Below, one piece after another: positions 26,172 to 34,878 of a DNA stretch of 64,000 nucleotides. The stretch spans positions 3,472,001 through 3,536,000 of the forward strand of contig NZ_CP186274.1 of assembly GCF_049331405.1 (NCBI RefSeq), in the 5' to 3' direction. This stretch comes from PoT sp049331405. GTDB taxonomy: Bacteria > Planctomycetota > Planctomycetia > Isosphaerales > Isosphaeraceae. Position numbers and translations under genes: made by a program. Numbering within the stretch: position 1 is the stretch's first letter; each line of letters opens with the position of its first letter. Under the pieces are notes generated by a model that was not told where the DNA came from, searched no databases, and saw only the letters and a program-made list of their open reading frames with translations.

Positions 26172-28615
26172 CAGAAGGACCCCTTGGGGTAGAGGTCGAG
26201 GAGTCGCATGTCGGACACCTGGAGGGTAGACGGCCAGTTGAGGCCCGAGAGGACCGTCTGCCGGCGCACCTCGCGGTACGTCTCTTCCCCGCCGGACTCG
26301 ATCAGGTATCGCACCGAGGGCATCTGGCGGATCATCGGATCCACCTGCTGCCGGAGTTGCACGACCCCCTTGAGCGTCTTCGTCACGACCGACTCCTTCC
26401 CCTTTTCCTTCAGGGCCTTGGTCGTGAGGTGATAGCCGCCGGGGTGGATGACGATGCCGTCCGGCCCGCAGGCGACGACGATCTCCATCGGGACATGGAT
26501 CTTCCTGGGGCTGAGGTCGTCCTGGCCTCGCCGGGATCGTGGCGAACCGTTCTGGCCCGGCTCCCCGGTTCCCGAACCCGATCCTTCGCCGGTGCCGTCC
26601 CCTTCCTTGCCCAGGTATTCCTCGGCGTTGGCCTCGGCCAGGGCCTTCTCCGAGATGGGCTGCGGCTCGTCGGAATCCTCTCCGCTCTTTTCGGCGTTGG
26701 CCAGGATCGCGGCCAGGGATGGCGGCAGATTCACGCCAGAGAGGCCGGAAGCATTTCCGCGCGAGCCGAGGTTGAACGGGACCGGAATCCCGTTGGGCGG
26801 AGCTCCCGACGAACTTCCGGGCTTGCCCCCCGGGGGACCGCCACCGTTCCCACCTCCGCTCCCATTGGCTGCGACTTCGGAGCCCGATGCGGCCGAGTTC
26901 TCCGTCGGGAACTGGCCCACCGCGTCGCCACCCGACGGCGGCGGTCCATAACCGATCGGGATGTCGCCGGACCCATCGCTGGCCGAGCTTCCTCCAACGG
27001 TCGAGGCGAGTTCCCTATTCGGGCCCTGGCTCCCCGACGCCGATGCGGGCCTGCCATAACGCCCCGAGCCTCGCGAGGGAGACGAGGGCGGGATCAGCCC
27101 CGAGCCCGAGCCCGAAGACGAGTCGGCGAGCCCCGTGACCGAAGACGAGGCCTGGCCTCGACCGCCGCCGGGAGCGTCGAACGGGATGAAACCCGGGTCG
27201 TCGGTGTTGTTGCTGGTGATGGCGGGGAATTCGCCGGGCTCGTCTCCCGACACGCCGCCTGGCGAGGATCCCTTCTTATCCGGATTCGATCTAGCCAGGC
27301 CCGAGCCTCGGCCCGTCTCGCCGAGGGGAGCGGGCATCCCCGGCGTGAAGGACGGGGTGCCGCCGTTACGCCCTCGCGGGGACCCCGATCGAGTCCCCGA
27401 TTCCGGCAGCTCCAGCCCGCCCGGGATGCCGCCGGTTGCGTCATCGGCGAGACCTTCGCCGCGATTCGGGGTATCGCCTTCAGTCGGCCATCGGAACTCA
27501 TCCTCAGGGTTCCCGCTGCCCCCCTTGGCCGGGCCCTCGCCCGTGGACAGCCCGGTCCGATCGGGAGCGAAGCCATCGCGTCCTTGCACATGACCCTTGC
27601 CGGAGTCGTGATTGTCGGCCAGGAACGAGGGAAGCGGGCGTGCGGGGGCGGAGCCGTCCCACTCGGCGGGGTTGTCGAGGTCCGGGTAGTCGATCTTCAA
27701 TTCCTGCGGCACGAGCTCGTAGCCGAAGGCGATCCCGAGGGGCTCGAGCCTCGACCGGGCCTCATAGTAAGGGCGAATCCCGTCCGGACGGACGACGAAG
27801 AAGATGTAGGGGATTGTGGGCGAGCCATCCGGAGCCCGCTGCCCCTGGGCGCGGATCAGGGACCGGATCGTCGCGATGGCGAGGGGGTTGGAGCGCGTGC
27901 CACGGCCGGTCGCCAGTTCGATCATCTGGAACGTCGGGCCGTTGGGCTGGAGCTTCGCGGTGCCGTTGCTGCACTCGATGATGATCGGCCTGCGCCAGGT
28001 CCCGTTCGCCCCTCGGTGGGGAAGGACGGCGAAGCTCGAACGATTCTGGGCCTTCGCCAGCTCGGCCTTGGAGATGTCGCGCTCGCGGGCCAGCACGTCT
28101 CGCTGCTCGGCGAGTTCGTCGGCCTCCTGCTCGAGCTCATAACTCTTGCGGTTGATCATATTCGCCTGCGCCCGGATCGCCTGCTCACGGCGCTTCCAGC
28201 GGTCGACCTCGGCCAGCGCATTTTGCTTTGACTGCTCGAGCTCCGCCGCGCGACGATCGGCGGCCTGGGTCGCCACAAGCTGCTCCGACTCCTCGACAGC
28301 CAGCTTGGCCAGCTCGACCTTGGTCGGGTCCATCGGCGGGGGCTGGGGCGCGACGGGCGCGGGGTCCGGTATGGGATCCGGCTCAGCTTCCTTGGCGACG
28401 ACGGGAGGTGGAGGAGGAGCCACCGGCTGCGGAGGGGCCGGGGGCAGGGCGGGCGTGGCTTTGGCGATCGGCTTCGCGGCGTCCTTCTTCGACGCCATCA
28501 CACGTAGGGCTCCTCGGTGGACCGAGACGACGAGGAACCATGAGCCGATCAAACAGCCCAGGATCAGGACAACCGGAAGGATCTCGGCTGCAACCCCCGG
28601 GCGAGGTCGACTCAT
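26171..28615 (-). CDS. large membrane-anchored coiled-coil protein with duplicated domain and Gly/Ser-rich middle
   Basis: About 814 residues. An N-terminal membrane helix (about 10-32, ILPVVLILGCLIGSWFLVV) leads into a Pro-rich segment and a long charged coiled coil (about 95-190). A folded block follows (about 195-310: IIIECSNGTAKLQPNG, then FFVVRPDGIRPYYEARSRL). About 370 residues of Gly/Ser/Pro-rich low-complexity sequence come next. The C-terminal block (IVVACGPDGIVIHPGGY, then SVRYLIESGG) looks like a divergent second copy of the first. Start ATG at 28615; the frame to 28636 is equally open. It precedes and is coupled to the smaller relative. No known family recognised. Confidence 0.65.
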   Translation of the reverse strand: MSRPRPGVAAEILPVVLILGCLIGSWFLVVSVHRGALRVMASKKDAAKPIAKATPALPPAPPQPVAPPPPPVVAKEAEPDPIPDPAPVAPQPPPMDPTKVELAKLAVEESEQLVATQAADRRAAELEQSKQNALAEVDRWKRREQAIRAQANMINRKSYELEQEADELAEQRDVLARERDISKAELAKAQNRSSFAVLPHRGANGTWRRPIIIECSNGTAKLQPNGPTFQMIELATGRGTRSNPLAIATIRSLIRAQGQRAPDGSPTIPYIFFVVRPDGIRPYYEARSRLEPLGIAFGYELVPQELKIDYPDLDNPAEWDGSAPARPLPSFLADNHDSGKGHVQGRDGFAPDRTGLSTGEGPAKGGSGNPEDEFRWPTEGDTPNRGEGLADDATGGIPGGLELPESGTRSGSPRGRNGGTPSFTPGMPAPLGETGRGSGLARSNPDKKGSSPGGVSGDEPGEFPAITSNNTDDPGFIPFDAPGGGRGQASSSVTGLADSSSGSGSGLIPPSSPSRGSGRYGRPASASGSQGPNRELASTVGGSSASDGSGDIPIGYGPPPSGGDAVGQFPTENSAASGSEVAANGSGGGNGGGPPGGKPGSSSGAPPNGIPVPFNLGSRGNASGLSGVNLPPSLAAILANAEKSGEDSDEPQPISEKALAEANAEEYLGKEGDGTGEGSGSGTGEPGQNGSPRSRRGQDDLSPRKIHVPMEIVVACGPDGIVIHPGGYHLTTKALKEKGKESVVTKTLKGVVQLRQQVDPMIRQMPSVRYLIESGGEETYREVRRQTVLSGLNWPSTLQVSDMRLLDLYPKGSF

Positions 28616-29009
28616 GGGAAACGGCCTCCCTGCCACTCACTGGCCCGGCTCGGTCTCGGGCTTTCCGGCACATCCGTGGGCGTGCCAAAACCCCCTCGAC
28701 CGTCCGAGACGATCCACCCTGGTGAGGACCCATCCAGGTCCCTCGTCAGGGGGCGAATCCGACGCACAACGACGAAGAAATCGGTTTCGCCGACTTCTCA
28801 ACTTGAATCGGATCCGAGGAATCTCGCGATACGTTCCCCAAGTCTCATACGCAACGACACATGGGTTGGTCCCGGACGCAGGCTCGGAGAGCCTCGCTCG
28901 CGGCGAAGACGGAGGGGGAAGTGATTGGACGTGGATTCGCGGGGGCGAGTCCGGGCGTCGGGCGAATTGAGGGTAACTCAACCCGGAATTGCGTCAAGCC
29001 GAGTCGGGC
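28616..29009. other. intergenic region upstream of the coiled-coil operon
   Basis: These 394 nt separate two minus-strand genes and should hold the promoter of the coiled-coil operon. Small frames on both strands show no family features. No clear terminator or repeat was found. Confidence 0.4.
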
Positions 29010-29216
29010 TCAATCGCGCGAGCCTCGCCGCGTGTTGTCGCGGTCGAGGCCGTTCATTGTCGCGCTCTCGTACCGGCCGAAGTCGAACTCGGCGTCCGGG
29101 GCCTCGTCGGGATGCTCGGCGAGTTGCTGCTTCAATTGCCGACGCCGACGCTTGCTTCCCGCTCGCTTGATCTCGCGCTTCTGCTGTCGGAGCTCTTTCT
29201 TGGTCGGTTCCATCAT
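29010..29216 (-). CDS. small highly basic protein, probably planctomycete-conserved
   Basis: A 68-residue protein starting MMEPTKKELRQQKREIKRAG. The first half is almost entirely Lys/Arg/Gln/Glu helix (RRRRQLKQQLAEHPDEAPD), and the second half carries EFDFGRYESATMNGLD. Small proteins of this layout are familiar in planctomycete genomes; this is recollection, not a search. The ATG at 29216 has AAGGAG 7 nt upstream, strong support for translation. The frame to 29279 would overlap the hydrolase stop and is unlikely. The basic helix suggests RNA or ribosome contact, which is only a guess. It lies 59 nt downstream of the hydrolase gene. Confidence 0.7.
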   Translation of the reverse strand: MMEPTKKELRQQKREIKRAGSKRRRRQLKQQLAEHPDEAPDAEFDFGRYESATMNGLDRDNTRRGSRD

Positions 29217-29275
29217 GGGACGTCTCCTTGGATCATGCGTCTGTCCAAAGAAGAGGCGCAATGTGGAAGGCAGGT

Positions 29276-30118
29276 TCACCGCCGATTGCCCTCGAGCCAG
29301 GCGATCAGGTCATGCGCATAGCGTGCCGGTTCCGGCTCGAATTCGAGGGTGTGATGCGCCCCGGGATACTCGATGACCAGGCGATCGTCGCTGGCAAACT
29401 TCTGGAAGTCCTTCCGCGTCTGCTCGTTGTTGATGATGCGGTCCTTCTCCGCGAGCATCAGCAAAGAGGCCTGCCGGACCTGGGCGAGGCTGCGCCTGAC
29501 CCTGCGATCGATGAACCGGCTCGACGCCAAGAGCCCAGCCGTGCCGAGGCGCAGGCCAAGCGGATCCGACGCGATGAAGGCCTGCCCCTCGGGGTTCTCC
29601 GTGAAAAGGGCCGGGTCGCTGAGCGGGATCGGGAACGTCTTCTTGGGGTTGGTCAGGAGCGCGAGGGCCACACCGAGCTTCTCCCGCGTCGACACATCGA
29701 CCCTGGGCCTCAGCCCCGGGCAGATCAGGGCGACGGAGTCGACCAACTCCTGATACTTCGCCGCGGTGATGACCACGAGCTTCCCGCCCCAACTGATCCC
29801 GGCGAGGCAGATCGGCACCCTGGGCGCCCTGCCCCGGAGTTCCTGAAGGAGCTGCGCCGTGTCGAGGACCAGGCGCGTGGCCGAAGGGGCGTGCCCCCGG
29901 TCGACCTGATTCGCCCCGGAGCCGCGACGGTCGGGGAAGTAAGCCTCATACCCCGCGTCGGCGAGGGTCCTGCCCAGCAGGTGATACCAGCCGCCGTGGC
30001 TCTGCACGCCGTGGAGGACGACGACCCGCCCCTTGATCGCGGACCGGGCGGGCCAGACCGCGACATGGATGTTGTAGCCGTCGTCGGCCTGCTGGACCTC
30101 CGCGCGCATCTCAGTCAT
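29276..30118 (-). CDS. alpha/beta hydrolase (serine hydrolase, monoacylglycerol-lipase-like)
   Basis: A 280-residue soluble alpha/beta hydrolase. The first strand and oxyanion loop read VVVLHGVQSHGGWYH. The nucleophile elbow is LAGISWGGK (Ser near residue 109), the Asp is probably in LAEKDRIINN and the His in YPGAHHTLEF. The layout is that of the Hydrolase_4 group, which includes lysophospholipases and monoacylglycerol lipases. It overlaps the end of the enolase-superfamily gene by 8 nt, so the two are one transcript and may act in one pathway. The substrate is unknown. A second in-frame ATG three codons downstream is also possible. Confidence 0.85.
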   Translation of the reverse strand: MTEMRAEVQQADDGYNIHVAVWPARSAIKGRVVVLHGVQSHGGWYHLLGRTLADAGYEAYFPDRRGSGANQVDRGHAPSATRLVLDTAQLLQELRGRAPRVPICLAGISWGGKLVVITAAKYQELVDSVALICPGLRPRVDVSTREKLGVALALLTNPKKTFPIPLSDPALFTENPEGQAFIASDPLGLRLGTAGLLASSRFIDRRVRRSLAQVRQASLLMLAEKDRIINNEQTRKDFQKFASDDRLVIEYPGAHHTLEFEPEPARYAHDLIAWLEGNRR

Positions 30119-31292
30119 AACCGATTTCCTTGGACTGCACGGTCATCCGTTCGAGGCGTTCGGGAGCAACCGTGATCCCGAGTCCCGGCCCGCGGAGGGG
30201 ACGGGCCCAACCGCCATAGCGAAATGTAATATCCTCGACGCTCAAATTCTCGGCGAGGACATGGCGGTCGTACGACCCCTCGACGTACTTAAGGTTTGCG
30301 ATGTTGGACGCCAGATGCCGGCCCGCTGCCGAGAGGATCGCCGTCTCGCCCGGGTGGCAGCCGAGGTGGAGCTTGATCCCGTGTTCCTCGGCGAGGGAGA
30401 AGAGCCGCAGGCTCGGCAAGATTCCGCCGCACTTGGAGAGCCTGACGTTGAAGAAATCCGTGATCCGTTCCCGGATCGCACGGGTCCCGTCGGGGTATCC
30501 GCAGAGCGATTCGTCGAGCATGACGGGGACGCCCAACAGCTTCCGGAGTTCCCCCAACCCGCCGACCTCGGCGTGAGGCACGGGCTGCTCGAGCAGCGAC
30601 GGCTGGAATTCGCGGAGCGGCCGGACGTGTTCGAGGAGGTCGTCGATGTGCCAGGCCTCGTTGGCGTCGAGCCGGACGTCGATACGCTCGCCGAGGATCT
30701 TGCGGAGCTTGACCAGCCGCTGGGGATCATCCTGCCCAGCCACGCCCACCTTGATCTTCACCTGGGCGAAGCCATAGAGCCGCATCTTCCAGGCGGAGAT
30801 CACCTCCCCCTTGGCCGACTCGGCGGTGATCGCCCCGCTGTAGCGAACCCGCTGCGGTTTCGGATGACGTCTCAAGTGTGGCAAGGACGAGAGATGGATG
30901 ACGTCGCCGAGCGACTTGTCGAAGTGGCGGCAGTAGGCGTCGAGGATCGCGAGCTCGAGGGCGCAGCGGGCTGCATTGCCGTTCATGCCTCGGGGATCTT
31001 CGAGCGTTTCAGGCAGTTCCCAGGCCTCGAGGCGCCGGATGACGTCGTCGAGGCTCCCTGGCGACTCCACGAGCCGTGCCGCATCGACCTTCGAGAGTGT
31101 AGCGAGGGCCGTCTCGGTCGTCTCGCCGGTGACGTACTCGCGAGGGACCCCTTCGCCGTAGCCCACGGAGCCCGATGCCAGCGTGACCTTGACGACGAGG
31201 TTCTCGCTCTCGGTCCGCTCGTGCGAGGCGTGGCGGATCTTCTTCTTGAGGGGGACTCGGATGGTCTTCAGCGTGACGGACTGGATCCGCAT
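30111..31292 (-). CDS. enolase-superfamily enzyme, mandelate racemase/muconate lactonizing type
   Basis: A 393-residue protein with the N-terminal capping domain and barrel of the MR/MLE group. The acid-base Lys pair is K179/K181 (VKIKVG). Metal ligands are D209 (RLDANEAW), E235 (LLEQP) and D260 (LDES). The opposite-face Lys is K287 (LSKCGGI). The two-lysine arrangement fits muconate cycloisomerase, o-succinylbenzoate synthase, N-acylamino-acid racemase and dipeptide epimerase, which sequence alone does not separate. It is coupled (8-nt overlap) to an alpha/beta hydrolase. Dipeptide epimerase is a reasonable working label. Confidence 0.85.
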   Translation of the reverse strand: MRIQSVTLKTIRVPLKKKIRHASHERTESENLVVKVTLASGSVGYGEGVPREYVTGETTETALATLSKVDAARLVESPGSLDDVIRRLEAWELPETLEDPRGMNGNAARCALELAILDAYCRHFDKSLGDVIHLSSLPHLRRHPKPQRVRYSGAITAESAKGEVISAWKMRLYGFAQVKIKVGVAGQDDPQRLVKLRKILGERIDVRLDANEAWHIDDLLEHVRPLREFQPSLLEQPVPHAEVGGLGELRKLLGVPVMLDESLCGYPDGTRAIRERITDFFNVRLSKCGGILPSLRLFSLAEEHGIKLHLGCHPGETAILSAAGRHLASNIANLKYVEGSYDRHVLAENLSVEDITFRYGGWARPLRGPGLGITVAPERLERMTVQSKEIGYD

Positions 31293-31453
31293 GTCGGTTC
31301 TCGAGGAGTAGAGTCGGACGAGGCGTTCGGCGGGCCCGTCTCACCGGCTTGGCGAAAACGCATCGAGGCCATCCCGTCATCTCATCGGCCCGCGATTCCC
31401 GATTCTCCCGAGTTCCCTCGGGAAATGTCCCGCAACGGTTCGGCCCTTGGCGA

Positions 31454-32788
31454 TCAGGCCGAGATCAGCAAGGCAATCCCGATCACCGAGAGGATGAGCG
31501 AGCCGGCGATCCCGAGGCGACGATCCCAGGGCCCCGACGCATCCGACCGCAGGACCGTCTGCCTGAGTCGAACCGCGAGCCAACCGACCGCCACCAGCAC
31601 CCCGGCCATCCCGACACTGAAGGCGATGAGCAGCAGGACACCGAGCCCCAGCCGGCCCACGGCGCCCGCGAGGACGATCAGCGCCACCGCATCCCAGCAC
31701 GGAACGAGGCCTCCCGCAATCCCCAGCCCGACGAGCCCCGAGAATCCGACCTTGCCGCCTGTCGGCGCGATCCGGTGGGAATGTTCCCCCTGGCCGGCCA
31801 GATGCCGTCCCAGCCGCCAGAGGCCAATCGCGGCGATCGTGAAACCGGCAACACGGGCGATGACCACATGGATCTGGCCGTAGTTCGAGGCCCGCGTCAG
31901 CCAGAGCCCCCCCGCGATGACGAGCACGCTGGAGACGTGCGTCAGGGTCGTCATCAACGCCAGGAATGCCGAAGGGAGCCAGCGCCCTTGCCGGTCGATC
32001 GCCGCGCTGGCGACGAGCGTCTTGCCATGGCCCGGTTGCAAGGCGTGGAGCGCACCCAACCCGCAGGCCAGGAGCATGAGGAATGAGAACGACGACCTCG
32101 GGGCGGAGTCGAGCAACTCGACGAGCCGTCGGGGCCCTTTTGCCTCGACCTTGGTGGGAACGGATTTGGGAGCGGGGGCCACAGCGGCGACGACGACGGG
32201 GGCTTTCGGCTCGGTGAGGAAGTCGAACTCGACCTCCTTGGTGCGTTGCTCCTCGGCGTCGCTCAACTGCCAGACGGGCCGGACCTCGATCTGGTTCACG
32301 TCGTAGGGGAGGTCGTCGGCCCGGATCGAAACGCCCTGGAGCCCCTTGACCGCGAGTCGGCTCGTCCCCTGGCTCCCCGCGAAGTTGGTGTCCCGGAACG
32401 CGACCCGGCCTTTGCCCGGAAGCTTGGCCTCGAAGTGGAAATCGAGCCGGGGATGTTCCTCGACGGTCGTCTTGAACCCGGCGACCTTGAGCTCGATTTC
32501 CTGGCCGTCGACGGAGGCGAGCAACCCCTTGGCGTTGAGGGGGCCGGTCACGTTCCCATAACGTTCGAGAAGCTGGAGGCGGTTCTCGTCGGGCAGGGGA
32601 CCGATCAGGTCGCGAAGGTCTCGCAGGAGCGTCAGGTCCGAGAGGCTGACCTCGTACGAGACGTGCAGAAGGCCTGGCTCGACCGAGAGCTGGATCGATC
32701 GATCGATGCGGGCATTGGGGATGTCGTGGGCCTGGCCTGCCAGGGCGAGCGAGTGGAGGCACGCGAGCAGGACGAGGTGGCGTCGCAT
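31454..32788 (-). CDS. NicO/RcnA-type nickel/cobalt permease with exported N-terminal domain
   Basis: About 444 residues. A signal peptide (MRRHLVLLACLHSLALAGQA) is followed by an extracytoplasmic domain of about 190 residues, a Pro/Ala linker, and six hydrophobic helices from about residue 235. The first helix has ALHALQPGHGKTL, the His/Asp-type metal motif of NicO/RcnA permeases, and a later helix has GGLVPCWDAVALIV. Transport of nickel, cobalt or another divalent metal is inferred. An upstream TTG at 32800 overlaps the response regulator stop; the ATG at 32788 starts the signal peptide directly. The 8-nt spacing places both genes in one operon. Confidence 0.8.
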   Translation of the reverse strand: MRRHLVLLACLHSLALAGQAHDIPNARIDRSIQLSVEPGLLHVSYEVSLSDLTLLRDLRDLIGPLPDENRLQLLERYGNVTGPLNAKGLLASVDGQEIELKVAGFKTTVEEHPRLDFHFEAKLPGKGRVAFRDTNFAGSQGTSRLAVKGLQGVSIRADDLPYDVNQIEVRPVWQLSDAEEQRTKEVEFDFLTEPKAPVVVAAVAPAPKSVPTKVEAKGPRRLVELLDSAPRSSFSFLMLLACGLGALHALQPGHGKTLVASAAIDRQGRWLPSAFLALMTTLTHVSSVLVIAGGLWLTRASNYGQIHVVIARVAGFTIAAIGLWRLGRHLAGQGEHSHRIAPTGGKVGFSGLVGLGIAGGLVPCWDAVALIVLAGAVGRLGLGVLLLIAFSVGMAGVLVAVGWLAVRLRQTVLRSDASGPWDRRLGIAGSLILSVIGIALLISA

Positions 32789-32796
32789 GCGGGCGA

Positions 32797-33177
32797 TCAA
32801 TAAAACTTCTCGAGCGCCTTCGTCACGACGTAGATAACGACGCTCTTGCTCACCGGCTTGGCGAGGACGCAGAACGCGTGCGCCGAGAGGGCCCGACGCA
32901 GAAGGTCGTCGTCGCTCTGGGCCGAGACCAGGATCATCGGCAGCACCCCCTTGATCTGGCGGACCAGGGTCATCGTCTCCAGGCCCGAGAGCCTGGGGAG
33001 GTGCATGTCCATGAGTGCCAGGTGAACATCCTGGTCTTTGACGATATCGATGGCCTCCTCGCCGCTCTCGGCGAGGAGGGTTCGAAATCCGACCGGCTCG
33101 AAGATCTCGCGGAACGTTTCACGTTGCGCGGGGTCGTCGTCGGTGATCAGGATTGAGTAGGGGCGGTCCAGAGTCAT
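32797..33177 (-). CDS. stand-alone response regulator receiver protein
   Basis: A 126-residue CheY-like receiver with no output domain. The acidic pocket is ILITDDD (D13-D15), the phosphorylation site is D57 in LALMDMHLP, and the conserved Lys is in FCVLAKPVS. It would be phosphorylated by an unlinked histidine kinase and act by protein contact. A GTG at 33192 extends it by five residues, but neither start has a good Shine-Dalgarno sequence; the ATG matches the family. It is immediately upstream of the metal permease gene, an unusual partner. Confidence 0.87.
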   Translation of the reverse strand: MTLDRPYSILITDDDPAQRETFREIFEPVGFRTLLAESGEEAIDIVKDQDVHLALMDMHLPRLSGLETMTLVRQIKGVLPMILVSAQSDDDLLRRALSAHAFCVLAKPVSKSVVIYVVTKALEKFY

Positions 33178-33393
33178 AACGACCGGTCTCACGCAGGGAG
33201 GCCTGTCGGGGAGTTCACGTCGTCGTTCGCCTTACATACCTGCAATCGGCGGACCAAAGCATGATTTCGGCCGCAAAGATTAACGTACTCGAGACTTCAA
33301 CTCCACGTCAAGTCGCGAGTTACGACCAGTGATGACGAATCGGGTCGGGGATCATTCCCTGTCAGGAATGCCGCCAGATTCGTCAGTTGGCAG

Positions 33394-34686
33394 TCATTGG
33401 GCGGCCTTCTCTTCGGCGGGCTTGCTCCCCCCGGCGCGGGCGAGGCGCTGGAGGAAACCGCCCGTCTGGGCCCAACGCTTGTTGTGATCGAAGGCGTCGG
33501 CCGAGGCCAGCTCGGCAACATCCGTCTTGGGATCAACGAACAAGTATCGCTCCAGCAGGTCGCCTTTGGCCGAGGTCGCCTGGACCATCACCGGGAACAT
33601 CGTGTCCGGGTCGATGTAGACGACCCAGGTCTCTCCCGTCGGGGTCACGCGGACGATCTTGTGGCTCGGCTGCTTGAGCTGACCGGGGTTCTCGGTCCCC
33701 TGGTAGGTCACCTTGCCCGCCGCCTTGTTCGTCGAGGCCGGCTTGAAGTTCTTCTCGATGTTCTCGAGGATGTTGTCGAAACCGGCTTCGGAGATCGGGT
33801 GCCTGCTGTTACGCATCGCAAGCGGGCTGTCTGGCGCGAGGGCGAGGGGGACCATCGGCACCAGAGAGTCCGCCATGTTCACGTGCAGCAGGCCGTCTCC
33901 GTCGCCGGTCGCGTAGATCACCTCGCGACCCTTATGGGGGCCGGTGGGCCACTCGAGACGGACGGCCTTCGGGTTCCGGCGGATGCTCAGCAACGCCTCT
34001 TCGGCGGGCTGCAGCGTTTCGCCGACCCGTTCCTGACGCTTGATCGTGACCTGATAGCTCGACAGCGAGTTCAGCTTCTTGCGCGACTCCGCCAGGACGG
34101 ATTCGAGCTTCTCGGCCGACTCGTCATCGCTCGTCGCAGCCTCGACATCAGCCGGCCGGTCGTTGAGGGGTTTGCTGGTGCTCGCCAGGTCGATCGAGTC
34201 TCGAGGCGAGGCCGGGGCCGGGGCTGCTGCGGTCGCCGGACGTCGAGCCGGCGTTGAAACCGCCGGGCTCTCCGAGACCGGAGGTTGCAGGGCCACTTCC
34301 AGAGGTCCGTTTGAGCCGACGCGGCCGGGGGTCGGCCGACGAGTCGGGCCATCGGGCGGCATGGTCGGACGACCCGTGGAGCGCACGACCGTGCGCGAGG
34401 CCGACGACTTCATGCCTCGATCCGCGTCGAACTTGCGCTCACGCTCGTGCTGCTGGGCCAGGAGCTCTCGCGAGCGGTCCGCGCCCCTGCCAATCTGCTG
34501 AGCGTAGTAGTCGCCACCGCCGTTGGCCGTGTCGCCGAACGGTGCGGCCGAGCCGAGCATCGGCGGTTCCGGCCTCCCGAACGGATTCAATTTGGCGCAA
34601 CCGACCTCGCTCAGGGCCAGGCAAAGGCCGAGCGAAACCCCAATCCAACGTGATAGCTTCGAGGCGCAATCCGTCGCCGAAAACAT
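33394..34686 (-). CDS. DUF1571 lipoprotein
   Basis: About 430 residues. The N-terminus is a lipoprotein-like signal ending near Cys30 (LALSEVGC, a lipobox with Glu at -3, not ideal). A disordered Pro/Ser/Arg-rich region (about 35-185) follows. The DUF1571 domain at about 195-410 begins KKLNSLSSYQVTIKRQERVG and contains WVVYIDPDTMFPVMVQA. DUF1571 is distantly like LolA/LolB-type outer-membrane lipid carriers, so an envelope role is plausible. The ATG at 34686 has GGGGGAG 9 nt upstream; the frame to 34830 is not required. Confidence 0.82.
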   Translation of the reverse strand: MFSATDCASKLSRWIGVSLGLCLALSEVGCAKLNPFGRPEPPMLGSAAPFGDTANGGGDYYAQQIGRGADRSRELLAQQHERERKFDADRGMKSSASRTVVRSTGRPTMPPDGPTRRPTPGRVGSNGPLEVALQPPVSESPAVSTPARRPATAAAPAPASPRDSIDLASTSKPLNDRPADVEAATSDDESAEKLESVLAESRKKLNSLSSYQVTIKRQERVGETLQPAEEALLSIRRNPKAVRLEWPTGPHKGREVIYATGDGDGLLHVNMADSLVPMVPLALAPDSPLAMRNSRHPISEAGFDNILENIEKNFKPASTNKAAGKVTYQGTENPGQLKQPSHKIVRVTPTGETWVVYIDPDTMFPVMVQATSAKGDLLERYLFVDPKTDVAELASADAFDHNKRWAQTGGFLQRLARAGGSKPAEEKAAQ

Positions 34687-34878
34687 GTCGATGTGCTCCC
34701 CCTCAATGGGGACAACCCGATCCTCGAACGCCACGCGTGAGGAGGACGGGGCCATCATGGCCGCCAGTTCGCCTTCCACCCCTCCTATCAAGGACGAACG
34801 GCGTTTTCTTGGTGAGAACCCGGATATCACAAACCGGGATCTCTGACAAGCCGAACTCGACTTTCACCGAACCTTGGC

